Source: Pseudarthrobacter enclensis (lineage in GTDB: Bacteria > Actinomycetota > Actinomycetes > Actinomycetales > Micrococcaceae). Taken from it: a stretch of DNA of 64,000 bases. Position 1 is the stretch's first letter; every line of letters begins with the position of its first letter. A program made the translations under genes and the position numbers. Positions 51,549 through 61,139 of the stretch are shown here, in pieces. The DNA is taken from the NCBI RefSeq assembly GCF_001457025.1, contig NZ_KQ758609.1, positions 32,967 to 96,966 on the forward strand. The letters are read 5' to 3'. The notes beneath the pieces are model-generated. The model was not told the origin of the DNA, made no database searches, and saw only the letters and a list, made by a program, of their open reading frames with translations.

Positions 51549-53240
51549 ATGGAGCCCGTGGCCCATATTGACGTATCCGGCATCGACTATTTCCTCTCCG
51601 ACGGCACGCAGCTGCTCAACGGCGTGACCTTCAAGGTCCCGGACGGCACTAAAACGGCCTTGATCGGACCCAATGGCACCGGAAAGACCACCTTGTTCCG
51701 GATCATCGCCGGCGACCTGGTTCCGGATGAGGGAGTGGTGGGACGGTCCGGGAACATGGGCATCATGCGCCAGTTCGTAGGGCAGGTCCGGGATGATTCC
51801 ACTGTCCGGGACCTGCTGGTCTCAGCAGCTCCGCCGGCCCTGGCGGCCGCGGCCCGTGAGGTGGACGAGGCAGAGCTGGCCATGATGGAGGACGACGACG
51901 AACCAGCCCAGATGCGCTACGCGCAGGCAATCGTGGACTGGGGCGACGCCGGCGGGTACGACGTGGAGACCGTCTGGGACGAAGTCTGCATGGCCGCGCT
52001 GGGACTGCCGTTCGACCGCGCCCAGCACCGCCCGGCGTCGAGCCTTTCCGGTGGCGAACAGAAGCGCCTGGTCCTGGAGGCGCTGTTCGCCGGACCGGAT
52101 GAACTGCTGCTGCTCGACGAGCCGGACAACTATCTGGACGTCCCGGGCAAGCGCTGGTTGGAGGACAAACTCAACGAGTCCCGCAAAACGGTGTTCTTCA
52201 TCAGCCACGACCGGGAACTGCTGAACAACGCGGCCGGACGCATCGTCACCCTGGAACCCGGGATCAACGGTGCCGGCGCCTGGATTCACGGCGGCGGGTT
52301 CGAATCCTACGTGGAGGCCCGGGCCGACCGGAACGCACGGTTCGAGGAACTGCGGAAGCGCTGGGACGAGGAGCATGCCAAGCTCAAGGAACTCGTCAAC
52401 ATGTACAAGAACAAGGCCGCCTTCCGCTCCGACATGGCCAACCGCTACCACGCTGCACAGACCCGGCTGGCCAAGTTCCTCGAGGCCGGCCCGCCCGAAG
52501 CACTGCCCGTGGAGCAGAACGTGCAGATGCGCCTCAAAGGAGGCCGCACCGGAAAACGCGCCGTGGTGGCGGAACGGCTGGAACTCACCGGGCTCATGAA
52601 GCCGTTCTCCACCGAAGTGTGGTTCGGCGACCGTGTGGGTGTGCTGGGCTCCAACGGGTCCGGCAAATCCCACTTCCTGCGGCTGCTGGCCACAGGAGGC
52701 ACCGACCCGGAACGGGAACACCTGCCTGTCTCCGACGTCGAGATCGCCGAGGTGCCGCACGAGGGAACCGTGAAGCTCGGCGCACGCATCCGGCCCGGGT
52801 TCTTCGCCCAGACCCACGTCCGCCCCGACCTGCTGGGCAAGACGCTGCTTGAAATCCTGCACCGGGGCGATGAACACCGTTCCGGGCTGGGCCGCGAAGC
52901 GGCAGCCGGTGCGCTGGACGGCTACGGACTGGCCGGCCAGTCCGAGCAGAAATACGAATCGTTGTCCGGCGGCCAGCAGGCCCGCTTCCAGATCCTCCTC
53001 CTGCAGCTGTCCGGTGCCACCCTGCTGCTCCTCGACGAACCCACTGACAACCTGGACCTGCATTCGGCGGAGGCGCTCGAACGGGCCATCGACCACTTCG
53101 AAGGGACCGTCCTGGCCGTCACCCACGACCGCTGGTTCGCGCGGACCTTCGACCGGTTCCTCGTCTTCGGAGCTGACGGCAAGGTGTACGAGTCCGCCGA
53201 GCCGGTCTGGGACGAAAAACGGGTTGAACGCGCGCGTTGA
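51549..53240 (+). CDS. ABC-F family ATP-binding protein
   Basis: The 563-aa protein has two ABC domains and no membrane part. The first has Walker A GPNGTGKTTLF and signature LSGGEQKRLVLEAL with LLLDEPDNYLDV; the second has GSNGSGKSHFL, LSGGQQARFQILL and LLLDEPTDNLD. The linker is the usual charged coiled-coil. ABC-F proteins act on ribosomes, in translation rescue or antibiotic protection. The start is uncertain; ATG 51549 or GTG 51558 are both open. Confidence 0.92.
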   Translation: MEPVAHIDVSGIDYFLSDGTQLLNGVTFKVPDGTKTALIGPNGTGKTTLFRIIAGDLVPDEGVVGRSGNMGIMRQFVGQVRDDSTVRDLLVSAAPPALAAAAREVDEAELAMMEDDDEPAQMRYAQAIVDWGDAGGYDVETVWDEVCMAALGLPFDRAQHRPASSLSGGEQKRLVLEALFAGPDELLLLDEPDNYLDVPGKRWLEDKLNESRKTVFFISHDRELLNNAAGRIVTLEPGINGAGAWIHGGGFESYVEARADRNARFEELRKRWDEEHAKLKELVNMYKNKAAFRSDMANRYHAAQTRLAKFLEAGPPEALPVEQNVQMRLKGGRTGKRAVVAERLELTGLMKPFSTEVWFGDRVGVLGSNGSGKSHFLRLLATGGTDPEREHLPVSDVEIAEVPHEGTVKLGARIRPGFFAQTHVRPDLLGKTLLEILHRGDEHRSGLGREAAAGALDGYGLAGQSEQKYESLSGGQQARFQILLLQLSGATLLLLDEPTDNLDLHSAEALERAIDHFEGTVLAVTHDRWFARTFDRFLVFGADGKVYESAEPVWDEKRVERAR

Positions 53241-53334
53241 ACCGTTGACGGCGGATCGAAGCGGGTAGAAGTACTAACGGAGATCCCGCCCTGGCGCCGG
53301 GAACCTGAACAACACCAGTGGAAGCAGTGAACGC

Positions 53335-54528
53335 ATGAGTACCAATACCGGCACGGCCAGGACTGCGGGAGTAACGGCGGCCGCCGCGGCAACCTTCGTG
53401 GTCTTCGGCATTAACGGACTGGTGTTTGCCAGCTGGGCCGCCCGCATTCCGGCCGTCACGGAGATTCTGAGCATCACGTCCGGGCAAATGGGAACCCTGC
53501 TCCTGTGCACCGCTGTCGGTTCGCTGCTGGCGCTGCCCACCGCAGGGCTCGTGGTAGGGCGAATCGGGACGGCCAACGCCGTCCGGTTCGGCGGCGTGCT
53601 GGCAGCAGCAGCCGGTGTGGGCATCGCCCTCTCGCTGTCCGCAGCCTCCATCGCGGGCACAGCGGTTTCCCTGTTCTTCTTCGGGATCGCCATCGGGCTG
53701 TGGGACGTCTCGCAGAACATCGAAGGGGCGGACGTGGAACACCGGCTGCGCCGAACCATCATGCCCCAGTTCCATGCGGCCTTCAGCGGCGGCGCGTTCA
53801 TTGGTGCGCTGGTGGGGGCCGGACTGTCCAACCTGGGCGTGGGACTTCCGGCACACCTGCTGGCCATCGCCGGCGTGGTGCTGGTGGCCACCCTGGTGGC
53901 ACCCCGCTATTTCCTGCCGCACGTTGCGTCCGTCCCGCCCGAGGGTGGGGCCAAGCCGGCCAAGGGCCCGTCGGCCTGGCGCGACAGCAGGACCCTGCTC
54001 ATCGGAGTGGTGGTCCTGGGGGCGACACTCACCGAGGGCGCCGGCAACGACTGGATCGCCAAAGCCTCGGTGGACGGCCTGGGAACGGCAGATTCCACGG
54101 GCGCCCTGATGTTCGCGCTGTTCGTGCTTGCCATGACAGCCATGCGCTTCCTGGGCGGCCGCGTTATCGACGCGTACGGCAGGGTGGCGGTACTGCGGGC
54201 CAGCATGGCGGCAGCAGCGGTGGGGCTCGGGCTGTTCGTGCTGGCCGGCAATGCCTGGATTGCCGCGGCAGGCGCCGCTCTGTGGGGAATCGGCGCCGCC
54301 CTCGCCTTCCCCATGGGCATGTCCGCGGCGGCAGACGATCCGCACCGCGCGGCGGCCCGTGTGTCCGTTGTATCCACGCTGGGGTATGTATCGTTCCTGG
54401 CGGGCCCTCCCCTGCTGGGGTACCTGGGCGACCTGGTAGGGATCCACCAGGCCCTGCTGGCCATCCTGGCGCCGATTGTCGTGGCCCTCCTGCTGGCCGG
54501 CGCAGCCCGGCCGCTTCGGAAGGAATAG
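53335..54528 (+). CDS. Major facilitator superfamily transporter
   Basis: The 397-aa protein has twelve hydrophobic helices, starting VVFGINGLVFASWAARIPAV. It resembles the YbjJ-like subfamily. Loop motifs include RIGTANAVRFGG between helices 2 and 3 and GGRVIDAYGRVAVL between helices 8 and 9. The substrate is unknown. It has no operon partner: 94 bases separate it from the ABC-F gene and 37 from the next. Confidence 0.9.
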   Translation: MSTNTGTARTAGVTAAAAATFVVFGINGLVFASWAARIPAVTEILSITSGQMGTLLLCTAVGSLLALPTAGLVVGRIGTANAVRFGGVLAAAAGVGIALSLSAASIAGTAVSLFFFGIAIGLWDVSQNIEGADVEHRLRRTIMPQFHAAFSGGAFIGALVGAGLSNLGVGLPAHLLAIAGVVLVATLVAPRYFLPHVASVPPEGGAKPAKGPSAWRDSRTLLIGVVVLGATLTEGAGNDWIAKASVDGLGTADSTGALMFALFVLAMTAMRFLGGRVIDAYGRVAVLRASMAAAAVGLGLFVLAGNAWIAAAGAALWGIGAALAFPMGMSAAADDPHRAAARVSVVSTLGYVSFLAGPPLLGYLGDLVGIHQALLAILAPIVVALLLAGAARPLRKE

Positions 54529-54565
54529 CGGCGGGCCGGGACGGCCCCGGCGGTAGGGTAGGCAC

Positions 54566-56062
54566 ATGCAGAGCAAGTGGCGCGGCAGCCATCGATGGAT
54601 CGACCGGCTGGACAAGTACCTCGTCCAACATGTTTCAAGCCTTCCCGGCGGAAACCACGATGACTTCTTCCGCCGGCTCTCGGCGTCCGCCAACCACGGG
54701 AAGCTCTGGATTGCCGTGGCTGTCGGCATGGCTGCCTTTCCGGGCAAGACCCGCAGGGCCGCTGTCCACGGACTCATCGCGCAGGCTGTTGCCTCCGCCG
54801 TGACCAACGGTGTCTTCAAGACCCTCCTGCCCCGTGCCCGCCCGCTGCCGGAGCACCTGCCGGTTTTCCGCTTCGTCCACCCGCAACCGACCAGTTCGTC
54901 GATGCCGTCCGGGCACTCGGCGTCGGCCGTGGCTTTTGCCGTGGGCGTGGGCTTGGTGCGCCCGGCCATCGGGGCTGCCCTTGCCCCGGTTGCAGCCGGG
55001 GTGGCGTATTCAAGGGTCCACACGGGTGCGCACTGGCCCTCCGATGTCCTGTTCGGTTCCGCATTGGGCGCAGGTGCCGCGCTCGTCACGCGGCACTGGT
55101 GGCCCGTGCGCCCGCCCATCCCGATTACCCGGCGCACGGCGGCACTCGCTCCCGGGCTTCCCGGGGGTGAAGGCCTGAGCATCGTGGTGAACACCCTGGG
55201 CGGCTCTTTCACCGAAGAGACAGCATCGGCACTCCGGGATGTATTCCCCAAGGCGTATATCAATACGGTGGACCCCGGGGAGGACCTGAAGCAACAGATC
55301 ACCGAAACGGCGGAGCATCCCGGGACCAAGGCCCTGGGTGTGTGGGGCGGAGACGGGACCGTGGGCGCCGCGGCCGCCGCCGCCGTCGAGCGGTCACTTC
55401 CGCTGCTGGTCCTTCCCGGCGGCACCCTCAACCACTTCGCCCGTGACGCCGGTACCGGAAGCCTTGCGGACGCCGTGGCCGCCGCCACCAACGGCGCCGC
55501 GGCCAAGGCGGACATCGGATTCGTGACGGCCGAACGCGGCCTCGCAGGGTCCCCCGCAGTCTCCGAGCTGATCATGCTGAACACCTCGAGCATCGGCCTG
55601 TACCCCAACCTGGTCCGGCGCCGCGAACACCTGCAACCCGCACTGGGCAAACCGCTGGCGGGGGTGGTGGCCATGTTCAGGACCTTCGCCGCCGGGACGC
55701 CCATCACCCTCACCGTGGACGGTGTCCGGCGCAGGGTGTGGATCGCCTATGTGGGCCGCGGCCGCTACTACCCGAGGGACCACGCACCCCTGCTGCGTCC
55801 GGTGCTCGATGACGGCGTGCTGGACTTCAGGATCTTCTCTGCGGACGAATCGTTTGCCCGGCTGCGGCTGCTGTGGGCGGTCCTCACCGGCACCGTGGCC
55901 AGTTCCAGCATCACCCACCTGCGTGAGGTGACGGAGGTCAGCATCGACGCCGGCGGTTCCCCCATGGCGCTGGCAGTGGACGGCGAGGCCCTGGCGGGAG
56001 TCCGCAAGGTGCACTACCGAGTGGTTCCCCGCGCCCTGGTCTACTACACGCCCCTTGGCTAG
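54566..56062 (+). CDS. Fused PAP2 phosphatase and diacylglycerol/sphingosine-type lipid kinase
   Basis: The 498-aa protein joins two enzymes. Residues about 20-190 are a PAP2 phosphatase (KTLLPRARPLPEH, SSSMPSGHSASA, SRVHTGAHWPSDVLFG) with membrane helices. From about residue 200 a DAGK-catalytic domain follows with GGDGTVGAAAAAAV and LPGGTLNHFARDAG. It could both phosphorylate and dephosphorylate lipids such as undecaprenol or diacylglycerol. Such fusions are a known actinobacterial layout. Confidence 0.9.
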   Translation: MQSKWRGSHRWIDRLDKYLVQHVSSLPGGNHDDFFRRLSASANHGKLWIAVAVGMAAFPGKTRRAAVHGLIAQAVASAVTNGVFKTLLPRARPLPEHLPVFRFVHPQPTSSSMPSGHSASAVAFAVGVGLVRPAIGAALAPVAAGVAYSRVHTGAHWPSDVLFGSALGAGAALVTRHWWPVRPPIPITRRTAALAPGLPGGEGLSIVVNTLGGSFTEETASALRDVFPKAYINTVDPGEDLKQQITETAEHPGTKALGVWGGDGTVGAAAAAAVERSLPLLVLPGGTLNHFARDAGTGSLADAVAAATNGAAAKADIGFVTAERGLAGSPAVSELIMLNTSSIGLYPNLVRRREHLQPALGKPLAGVVAMFRTFAAGTPITLTVDGVRRRVWIAYVGRGRYYPRDHAPLLRPVLDDGVLDFRIFSADESFARLRLLWAVLTGTVASSSITHLREVTEVSIDAGGSPMALAVDGEALAGVRKVHYRVVPRALVYYTPLG

Positions 56063-56212
56063 GGCCGGAACGGTCATCCGCCGGGACTACCCTGATTCAG
56101 CCCTGAATCATCCCTGAGACCGGCGAAAACAGCCGCCGGCGTCGGTAGCGTAGGGAGTACCACGTCCCTGAACGCATTCCGCAGCCCAGCGCTGCCGATC
56201 AAAGGAACATCC
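56063..56212. other. Intergenic region upstream of the ABC exporter
   Basis: About 150 bases, presumably carrying the promoter for the ABC exporter. No clear -35/-10 pair or operator was found. Confidence 0.5.
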
Positions 56213-57172
56213 ATGATTGAGGCAAGAGACCTGGCCAAGGTCTACGGCGGCAAAACCGCCGTGGCCGGGGTCAGCTTCACCGTCCGGGCCGGACAGGTTA
56301 CGGGCTTCCTGGGGCCGAACGGCGCCGGCAAGTCCACCACCATGCGCATGATCATGGGACTGGACCGGCCGACGTCGGGCTCGGTCACCGTCAACGGACG
56401 GCCCTACGCCGAACACCGGGCGCCCCTGCACGAGGTGGGCGCCCTCCTTGATGCCAAGGCTGTGCACACCAGCCGCAGCGCCTACAACCACCTGCTGGCC
56501 ATGGCTGCGACACACGGCATTCCCAAGTCGCGGGTCCACGAGGTCATCGACATGACAGGCCTGGAAGCCGTGGCCAGGAAGAAGGCCGGCGGATTCTCGC
56601 TCGGCATGGGCCAGCGGCTGGGCATCGCCGCCGCCCTCCTGGGTGATCCGCAGACCCTCATCCTCGACGAGCCGGTCAACGGCCTGGATCCCGAGGGCGT
56701 GCTGTGGGTGCGCAACCTGGTACGGTACCTCGCCAACCAGGGAAAGACGGTGTTCCTGTCCTCCCACCTGATGAGCGAAATGGCCCAGACCGCCGACCAC
56801 CTGATCGTCATTGGCCGCGGCCGGATCATTGCCGACGCACCCGTGAAGGACATCATCGCAGGCACCCGGCAGGCCAAGACCCTGGTGCGCACGGGTGATG
56901 CACCGTTCCTGCAGTCGCTGCTGGCCGGCAACGGCGTGACCGTGGACCAGAGCGAGCCCGAAACGCTGACCGTCACCGGCCTGGATCCGCGGCAGATCGC
57001 CCAGGTTGCCCTGGACAACGAGGTGCTGGTGTACGAGCTCACGCCGCAGCTCTCGTCCCTGGAGGACGCCTACTTCGACCTCACCAAGGACGAAGTGGAA
57101 TACCACTCGCACCTGACCGGCGGCCCGGCCGGCGCACAGCCCGCGGCAGCCCCGGCGACGGCAGGAAAGTAA
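56213..57172 (+). CDS. ABC transporter ATP-binding protein
   Basis: The 319-aa ATPase has Walker A GPNGAGKSTTMRMI, Walker B TLILDEPVNGLDPEG and switch His in LSSHLMSEMAQTADH. The signature segment reads FSLGMGQRLGIAAALLGDPQ, so the usual LSGGQ is replaced by SLGMGQ; this variation occurs in the daunorubicin/bacitracin-type exporter branch. It powers the permease encoded 5 bases downstream. A Pro/Ala tail ends it. Confidence 0.93.
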   Translation: MIEARDLAKVYGGKTAVAGVSFTVRAGQVTGFLGPNGAGKSTTMRMIMGLDRPTSGSVTVNGRPYAEHRAPLHEVGALLDAKAVHTSRSAYNHLLAMAATHGIPKSRVHEVIDMTGLEAVARKKAGGFSLGMGQRLGIAAALLGDPQTLILDEPVNGLDPEGVLWVRNLVRYLANQGKTVFLSSHLMSEMAQTADHLIVIGRGRIIADAPVKDIIAGTRQAKTLVRTGDAPFLQSLLAGNGVTVDQSEPETLTVTGLDPRQIAQVALDNEVLVYELTPQLSSLEDAYFDLTKDEVEYHSHLTGGPAGAQPAAAPATAGK

Positions 57173-57177
57173 GGACC

Positions 57178-58077
57178 ATGAGCACCCAGACCCAATCCCC
57201 CGCGGCCCCCGCCCGTTCCAGCGCCGCTACCCGCCACAACCTCAGCTTTGGCGGCGTGCTCCGGTCAGAGTGGATCAAGCTCTTCTCCCTGCTGTCCACC
57301 CGGATCCTCCTGCTCCTGACGTTCGCGGCCATTATCGGCGTCGGCGTCCTGACCGCCTTCGTGCGTTACAACATCCTCGATTCCATGGCCGCCAGCGCCC
57401 GCGCACAGGGCGTGGAGCCTTCCTCCGACATGCTGGAGCAGTCCATGCCGCCGGGTTCCGGCCTGGACCTGTACAACCTGCCCAACGCCGGGCTGCAGAT
57501 CGGCATCCTGATCTTCGGCGCCCTGGCAGTGCTCTTCATGGCCTCCGAGTACGCCACCGGCATGATCCACTCCACCATGAGCGCGGTGCCCCGGCGCACG
57601 CCGGCGTTCGTGGCCAAGGCGATCATCCTCGCGGTGGTCTCCTATGTGATCACCACGGTGGCCGGAGCCGTCACCTTCCTGCTCTCGCTGCCGATGTTCC
57701 AGGGCCTCGGCGTGGACCTGTCCTGGTCCACGGACGGCGTCGTCTACAGCGTCTTCACCGGCGGCCTGTACGTTGCCGGAGTGGCCCTGATCGGCCTGTC
57801 GCTGGGGACGCTGCTGCGGAACTCCGCAGGAGCCATCACCGTGCTGGTGGGCATCTTCTTCGTCATCCCCATCGCGGCGGGATTCGCCTCGCTGATCCCG
57901 GGTGACTTCTGGAAGTACGTGCCGCAGTACATTCCGAGCGAGGCAGGCGGACGCTTCCTGGCCATCGGCGAAATTGACGCTTACATCGACCCCTGGCAGG
58001 GCGGCCTGCTGTTCCTCGGATACGTGCTGCTGTTCCTGGTGCCGGCCGTGATCGTGCTCAAGGAACGCGACGTCTGA
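57178..58077 (+). CDS. ABC-2 type transporter permease
   Basis: The 299-aa membrane protein has six hydrophobic segments. It starts with a soluble tail, then LLSTRILLLLTFAAIIGVGVLTAF, a long outside loop with SMPPGSGLDLYN, and FMASEYATGMIHSTMSAVPRR, the typical ABC-2 motif after helix 2. It forms the export channel with the upstream ATPase. The gene is followed 13 bases later by the two-component system. Confidence 0.9.
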   Translation: MSTQTQSPAAPARSSAATRHNLSFGGVLRSEWIKLFSLLSTRILLLLTFAAIIGVGVLTAFVRYNILDSMAASARAQGVEPSSDMLEQSMPPGSGLDLYNLPNAGLQIGILIFGALAVLFMASEYATGMIHSTMSAVPRRTPAFVAKAIILAVVSYVITTVAGAVTFLLSLPMFQGLGVDLSWSTDGVVYSVFTGGLYVAGVALIGLSLGTLLRNSAGAITVLVGIFFVIPIAAGFASLIPGDFWKYVPQYIPSEAGGRFLAIGEIDAYIDPWQGGLLFLGYVLLFLVPAVIVLKERDV

Positions 58078-58090
58078 CCACCGCCCCAGG

Positions 58091-59455
58091 ATGAGCGAAG
58101 CCCCGACTGCAAGGGACGCGCCGGCCGGACAGGCCGACGCGTCCTTTGCCGAACTTACGGAGCGGCGGCGGGGCAGGATCCGGCGCTACCTCCACCAGCA
58201 TCCGCGCGTCATGGACGGCGTCGTGGTGCTGGCCTATGTCCTGCTGGTGGCGCCCACGGCGGTGGATGCGCTGGTGTCCGGCACATGGCTTGTCGCAGCC
58301 CTGCTCGGGTCCGTGGCGGCCGCACTGTTCCTGCGGCGCTTCCAGCCCGTGGGGCTGGTGGCGTACGTGGCCGTGGTGGAGGTTGCCGTCACGTTGCTGC
58401 ACCCCTGGGGCTCCAACGCCTCCACCGGGCTGTGGTTCTCGCTGTACTCCGTGGCCGTGGTGCACACCAGGCGGTTCGCGCTCATCACCATGGCCGCCGC
58501 CACGGCGCCGCTGTCCCTGCTGTACCTGCTCGCCGCGGTCGGGCCCATGGAGAACTCCCTGGTGCAGGACACCGGCGCCAACCCGGCGGACTTCCACCTG
58601 CTCACCAGCATCGCCACCGGTGCCACCATCGCCCTGTCCAACGTCATTGCCACGGGCATCGGCATCGGCGTGAAGCAGCGCCGCGAACACGAACAGGAGG
58701 TGGCGGCATGGGCGGCGCGCACCGCCCGGCTGGCCTCCGTGAACGAACGCAACCGGATCGCCCGGGAAATGCACGACGTCGTGGCCCACTCGCTGACGGT
58801 GATGATCAGCCTCTCCGATGGTGCCGGCGTCGTGGTCCGGAAAAGCCCCGAACGCGCCGGGGAGGTGCTGGGGGAGCTTTCGCGCACCGGCCGGGCGGCG
58901 CTGGCGGACATGCGGCGGGTCCTCGGCGTGCTCCGTGACGACGCCTCAACCTCCGCGCCCCGGCTTCCGCTGGCGTCCGGGGACAGCCTGGCCAAGCTGC
59001 TCGAAGGGTTCCGGACCGCCGGCCTTCCGCTGCATTACTCGCACACCGGGCCCGCGCTGCCTGCCGACGCGGCCTTCCAGCTCACGGTGTACCGGATCGT
59101 GCAGGAATCGCTGACCAACGTGCTCCGCTACGGACGTTCCCTGAGCCGTGTTGATGTGGACATTACGCGCGCGGGCGGGACGGTGACCATTGACGTGCAC
59201 GACGACGGTGCGGCCGGGGGCGCACACCGCGCCGACGACGGAGGTACCGCAGCCGATGCCGGGTCCGGTGCGGGCGTCCCGTTTGGCACGGGGCAGGGCC
59301 TTGCGGGCATGGCCGAACGGGCCCGCATTTACGCCGGGACCGTCAGCGCCGGCCCGGGAGGCCGCGGCTGGCGCGTCCGCGCGGTGCTGACCTGCCCGGC
59401 AGAGGACCGCCCCAAACCGCTTCCCGCACTCGACCAACTGCAAGGCAAAACATGA
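58091..59455 (+). CDS. Sensor histidine kinase, NarL/DesK class
   Basis: The 454-aa protein has about five to six N-terminal helices (VVLAYVLLVAPTAVDALV to HLLTSIATGATIAL), a HisKA_3 dimerisation segment with the phosphoacceptor RIAREMHDVVAHSLTVMISL, and a C-terminal GHKL ATPase (QESLTNVLRYGR, GTGQGLAGMAERARIY). It likely senses a membrane or cell-wall stress, perhaps a molecule handled by the ABC exporter beside it. The start is assigned at ATG 58091. Confidence 0.93.
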   Translation: MSEAPTARDAPAGQADASFAELTERRRGRIRRYLHQHPRVMDGVVVLAYVLLVAPTAVDALVSGTWLVAALLGSVAAALFLRRFQPVGLVAYVAVVEVAVTLLHPWGSNASTGLWFSLYSVAVVHTRRFALITMAAATAPLSLLYLLAAVGPMENSLVQDTGANPADFHLLTSIATGATIALSNVIATGIGIGVKQRREHEQEVAAWAARTARLASVNERNRIAREMHDVVAHSLTVMISLSDGAGVVVRKSPERAGEVLGELSRTGRAALADMRRVLGVLRDDASTSAPRLPLASGDSLAKLLEGFRTAGLPLHYSHTGPALPADAAFQLTVYRIVQESLTNVLRYGRSLSRVDVDITRAGGTVTIDVHDDGAAGGAHRADDGGTAADAGSGAGVPFGTGQGLAGMAERARIYAGTVSAGPGGRGWRVRAVLTCPAEDRPKPLPALDQLQGKT

Positions 59456-60144
59456 GCGAAGCATCACCGATCACCGTCCTGCTGGTGGATGACCAGCCGC
59501 TGCTGCGGATGGGATTCCGCCTGATCCTGGAGGGTGAGGAAGACCTGCGGATCGTCGGTGAGGCGTCCGACGGCGCGGAGGCCGTGGAGAAGGTGCGGGA
59601 CCTCAGCCCCGATGTGGTGCTCATGGACGTCCGGATGCCGGTCCTGGACGGCATCGAGGCCACCCGGGCCATCACGGCAGACGGTTCGCCGGCGCGCATC
59701 ATCATCCTCACCACGTTCGACGTGGACGAGTACGCGTTCGCCGGCCTCCAGGCGGGAGCGTCCGCGTTCCTGCTCAAGGACGTGGCGCCGTCGGAACTCA
59801 TCCACGCCGTCCGCGTGGTGGCCAGCGGGGACGCCGTGGTGGCGCCGAGGGTCACGCAGCGGCTGCTCGAGACCTACGTCCGGGGTGCGGCAACCCCCGC
59901 CCCGGCGGCCCCAGCACCGGATCCGCTGCTGGCTGACCTGACGCCGCGGGAGACAGAGATGCTGGAGGCGATGGCCGAGGGGCTGTCCAACGCCGAGATA
60001 GCCCACCGGTACTTCCTGTCCGAAGCCACGGTGAAGACCCACGTGCGCCGCATCCTGACCAAGCTGCACCTCCGGGACAGGGTGCAGGCGGTGGTGTACG
60101 CCTACGAGACCGGCCTGGTGGTGCCCAGCAACCCGGATTACTGA
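59452..60144 (+). CDS. Response regulator, LuxR/NarL type
   Basis: The 230-aa protein has a receiver domain with phosphoacceptor D in VVLMDVRMPVLDG and the acidic pair LVDDQPLL, the switch Thr in IIILTTFDVDEYAFAGL, K in AFLLKDVAP, and an HTH LuxR domain (LTPRETEMLEAMAEGLSNAE, TVKTHVRRILTKLHL). Its ATG overlaps the kinase stop (ATGA). It probably controls the ABC exporter operon. Confidence 0.95.
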   Translation: MSEASPITVLLVDDQPLLRMGFRLILEGEEDLRIVGEASDGAEAVEKVRDLSPDVVLMDVRMPVLDGIEATRAITADGSPARIIILTTFDVDEYAFAGLQAGASAFLLKDVAPSELIHAVRVVASGDAVVAPRVTQRLLETYVRGAATPAPAAPAPDPLLADLTPRETEMLEAMAEGLSNAEIAHRYFLSEATVKTHVRRILTKLHLRDRVQAVVYAYETGLVVPSNPDY

Positions 60145-60163
60145 CAGCCGGTTCACAGGAAGG

Positions 60164-60182
60164 CCCTATGCAGGACATAGGG
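60164..60182. promoter_or_regulatory. Perfect short inverted repeat upstream of the dioxygenase-like gene
   Basis: CCCTATG and CATAGGG around 5 bases (CAGGA) lie 20 bases before the start of the next gene. It could be an operator or a hairpin in the leader. Confidence 0.4.
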
Positions 60183-60202
60183 TCAGACCCTTTGATGTAT
60201 GC

Positions 60203-61129
60203 ATGAGTACGCACCCGCAGCACGAGTCCGGTCCCGAGGGACACCAGCCGCACCCGGACCACGACCGAGGCCTGGAGTTCGACCTGTCCACCATGCTGAG
60301 CCGGCGGTCGTTGGGCCTGGTCCTGGGCGCCGGCGGCGCCGCGGCTGCCCTGGCCGCCTGCACACCAGGCGGTACCGGCTCGGCCAGCCAGCCGGCGTCG
60401 ACCGCGTCCACGACTGCCGCCTCCGCCCCTGCCTCTTCTTCCGCGTCCGCTTCCGCCAGCGCCACTCCGACGCCCACCCTCACCCGCGCCATTGCCGAAT
60501 GCGGTGTGGAGATCCCGCAGGAAACCGCAGGACCGTATCCGGGGGACGGCTCCAATGGGCCCAACGTCCTCGAGGCGTCCGGGGTGGTCCGCAAGGACAT
60601 CAGCTCCAGCTTCGGGACAGCCTCGGCCACGGCGGAGGGCGTGCCCCTGACCTTCACCCTGACCCTGCTGGACAACGCCAACGGCTGCACTCCCATGGCC
60701 GGCGCCGCCGTGTACGCGTGGCACTGCGACAGGGACGGGAAGTACTCGATGTACGATTCGAGCCTCAACAACGAGAACTACCTGCGCGGGGTCCAGGAAG
60801 CCGACGCCAACGGCCAGGTCACCTTCACCTCCATCTTCCCGGGAGCCTACTCCGGGCGCTGGCCGCACATCCATTTCGAGGTGTTCGAGTCGATGAACAA
60901 CGCGACGGCGGCGGGCCAGGTGCTGGCGGTTTCGCAGATTGCGCTCACCCAGGCCGCCTGCGACGACGTGTACGCCACGGCCGGATACGAGAAGAGCATC
61001 GCCAACGTGAGACGCACCACCCTGCAGTCGGACAACGTCTTCGGCGACGACGGCGGCATCTACCAGTTGGCCACGATGACCGGCTCGGCGGCGGCAGGCT
61101 ACACGGCGGGACTCAACGTCACCCTCTAG
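60203..61129 (+). CDS. Intradiol ring-cleavage dioxygenase-like Tat lipoprotein
   Basis: The 308-aa protein has a twin-arginine signal SRRSLGLVLG (RR34-35) with lipobox LAAC (C53). A Ser/Ala linker precedes an intradiol dioxygenase-like fold: ETAGPYPGDG, AVYAWHCDRDGKYSMYDS, and FTSIFPGAYSGRWPHIHFEVF with HIH. These fit the iron-binding Tyr/His set of protocatechuate-type enzymes. It would act outside the membrane on an aromatic compound, but its substrate is unknown. No pathway genes are beside it. Confidence 0.85.
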   Translation: MSTHPQHESGPEGHQPHPDHDRGLEFDLSTMLSRRSLGLVLGAGGAAAALAACTPGGTGSASQPASTASTTAASAPASSSASASASATPTPTLTRAIAECGVEIPQETAGPYPGDGSNGPNVLEASGVVRKDISSSFGTASATAEGVPLTFTLTLLDNANGCTPMAGAAVYAWHCDRDGKYSMYDSSLNNENYLRGVQEADANGQVTFTSIFPGAYSGRWPHIHFEVFESMNNATAAGQVLAVSQIALTQAACDDVYATAGYEKSIANVRRTTLQSDNVFGDDGGIYQLATMTGSAAAGYTAGLNVTL

Positions 61130-61139
61130 ACTCGGGAGC

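Noticed and set aside
53119..55713. An 864-codon minus-strand frame opposite three genes
   Set aside because: It spans several well-supported plus-strand genes, so it is a codon-bias artefact.
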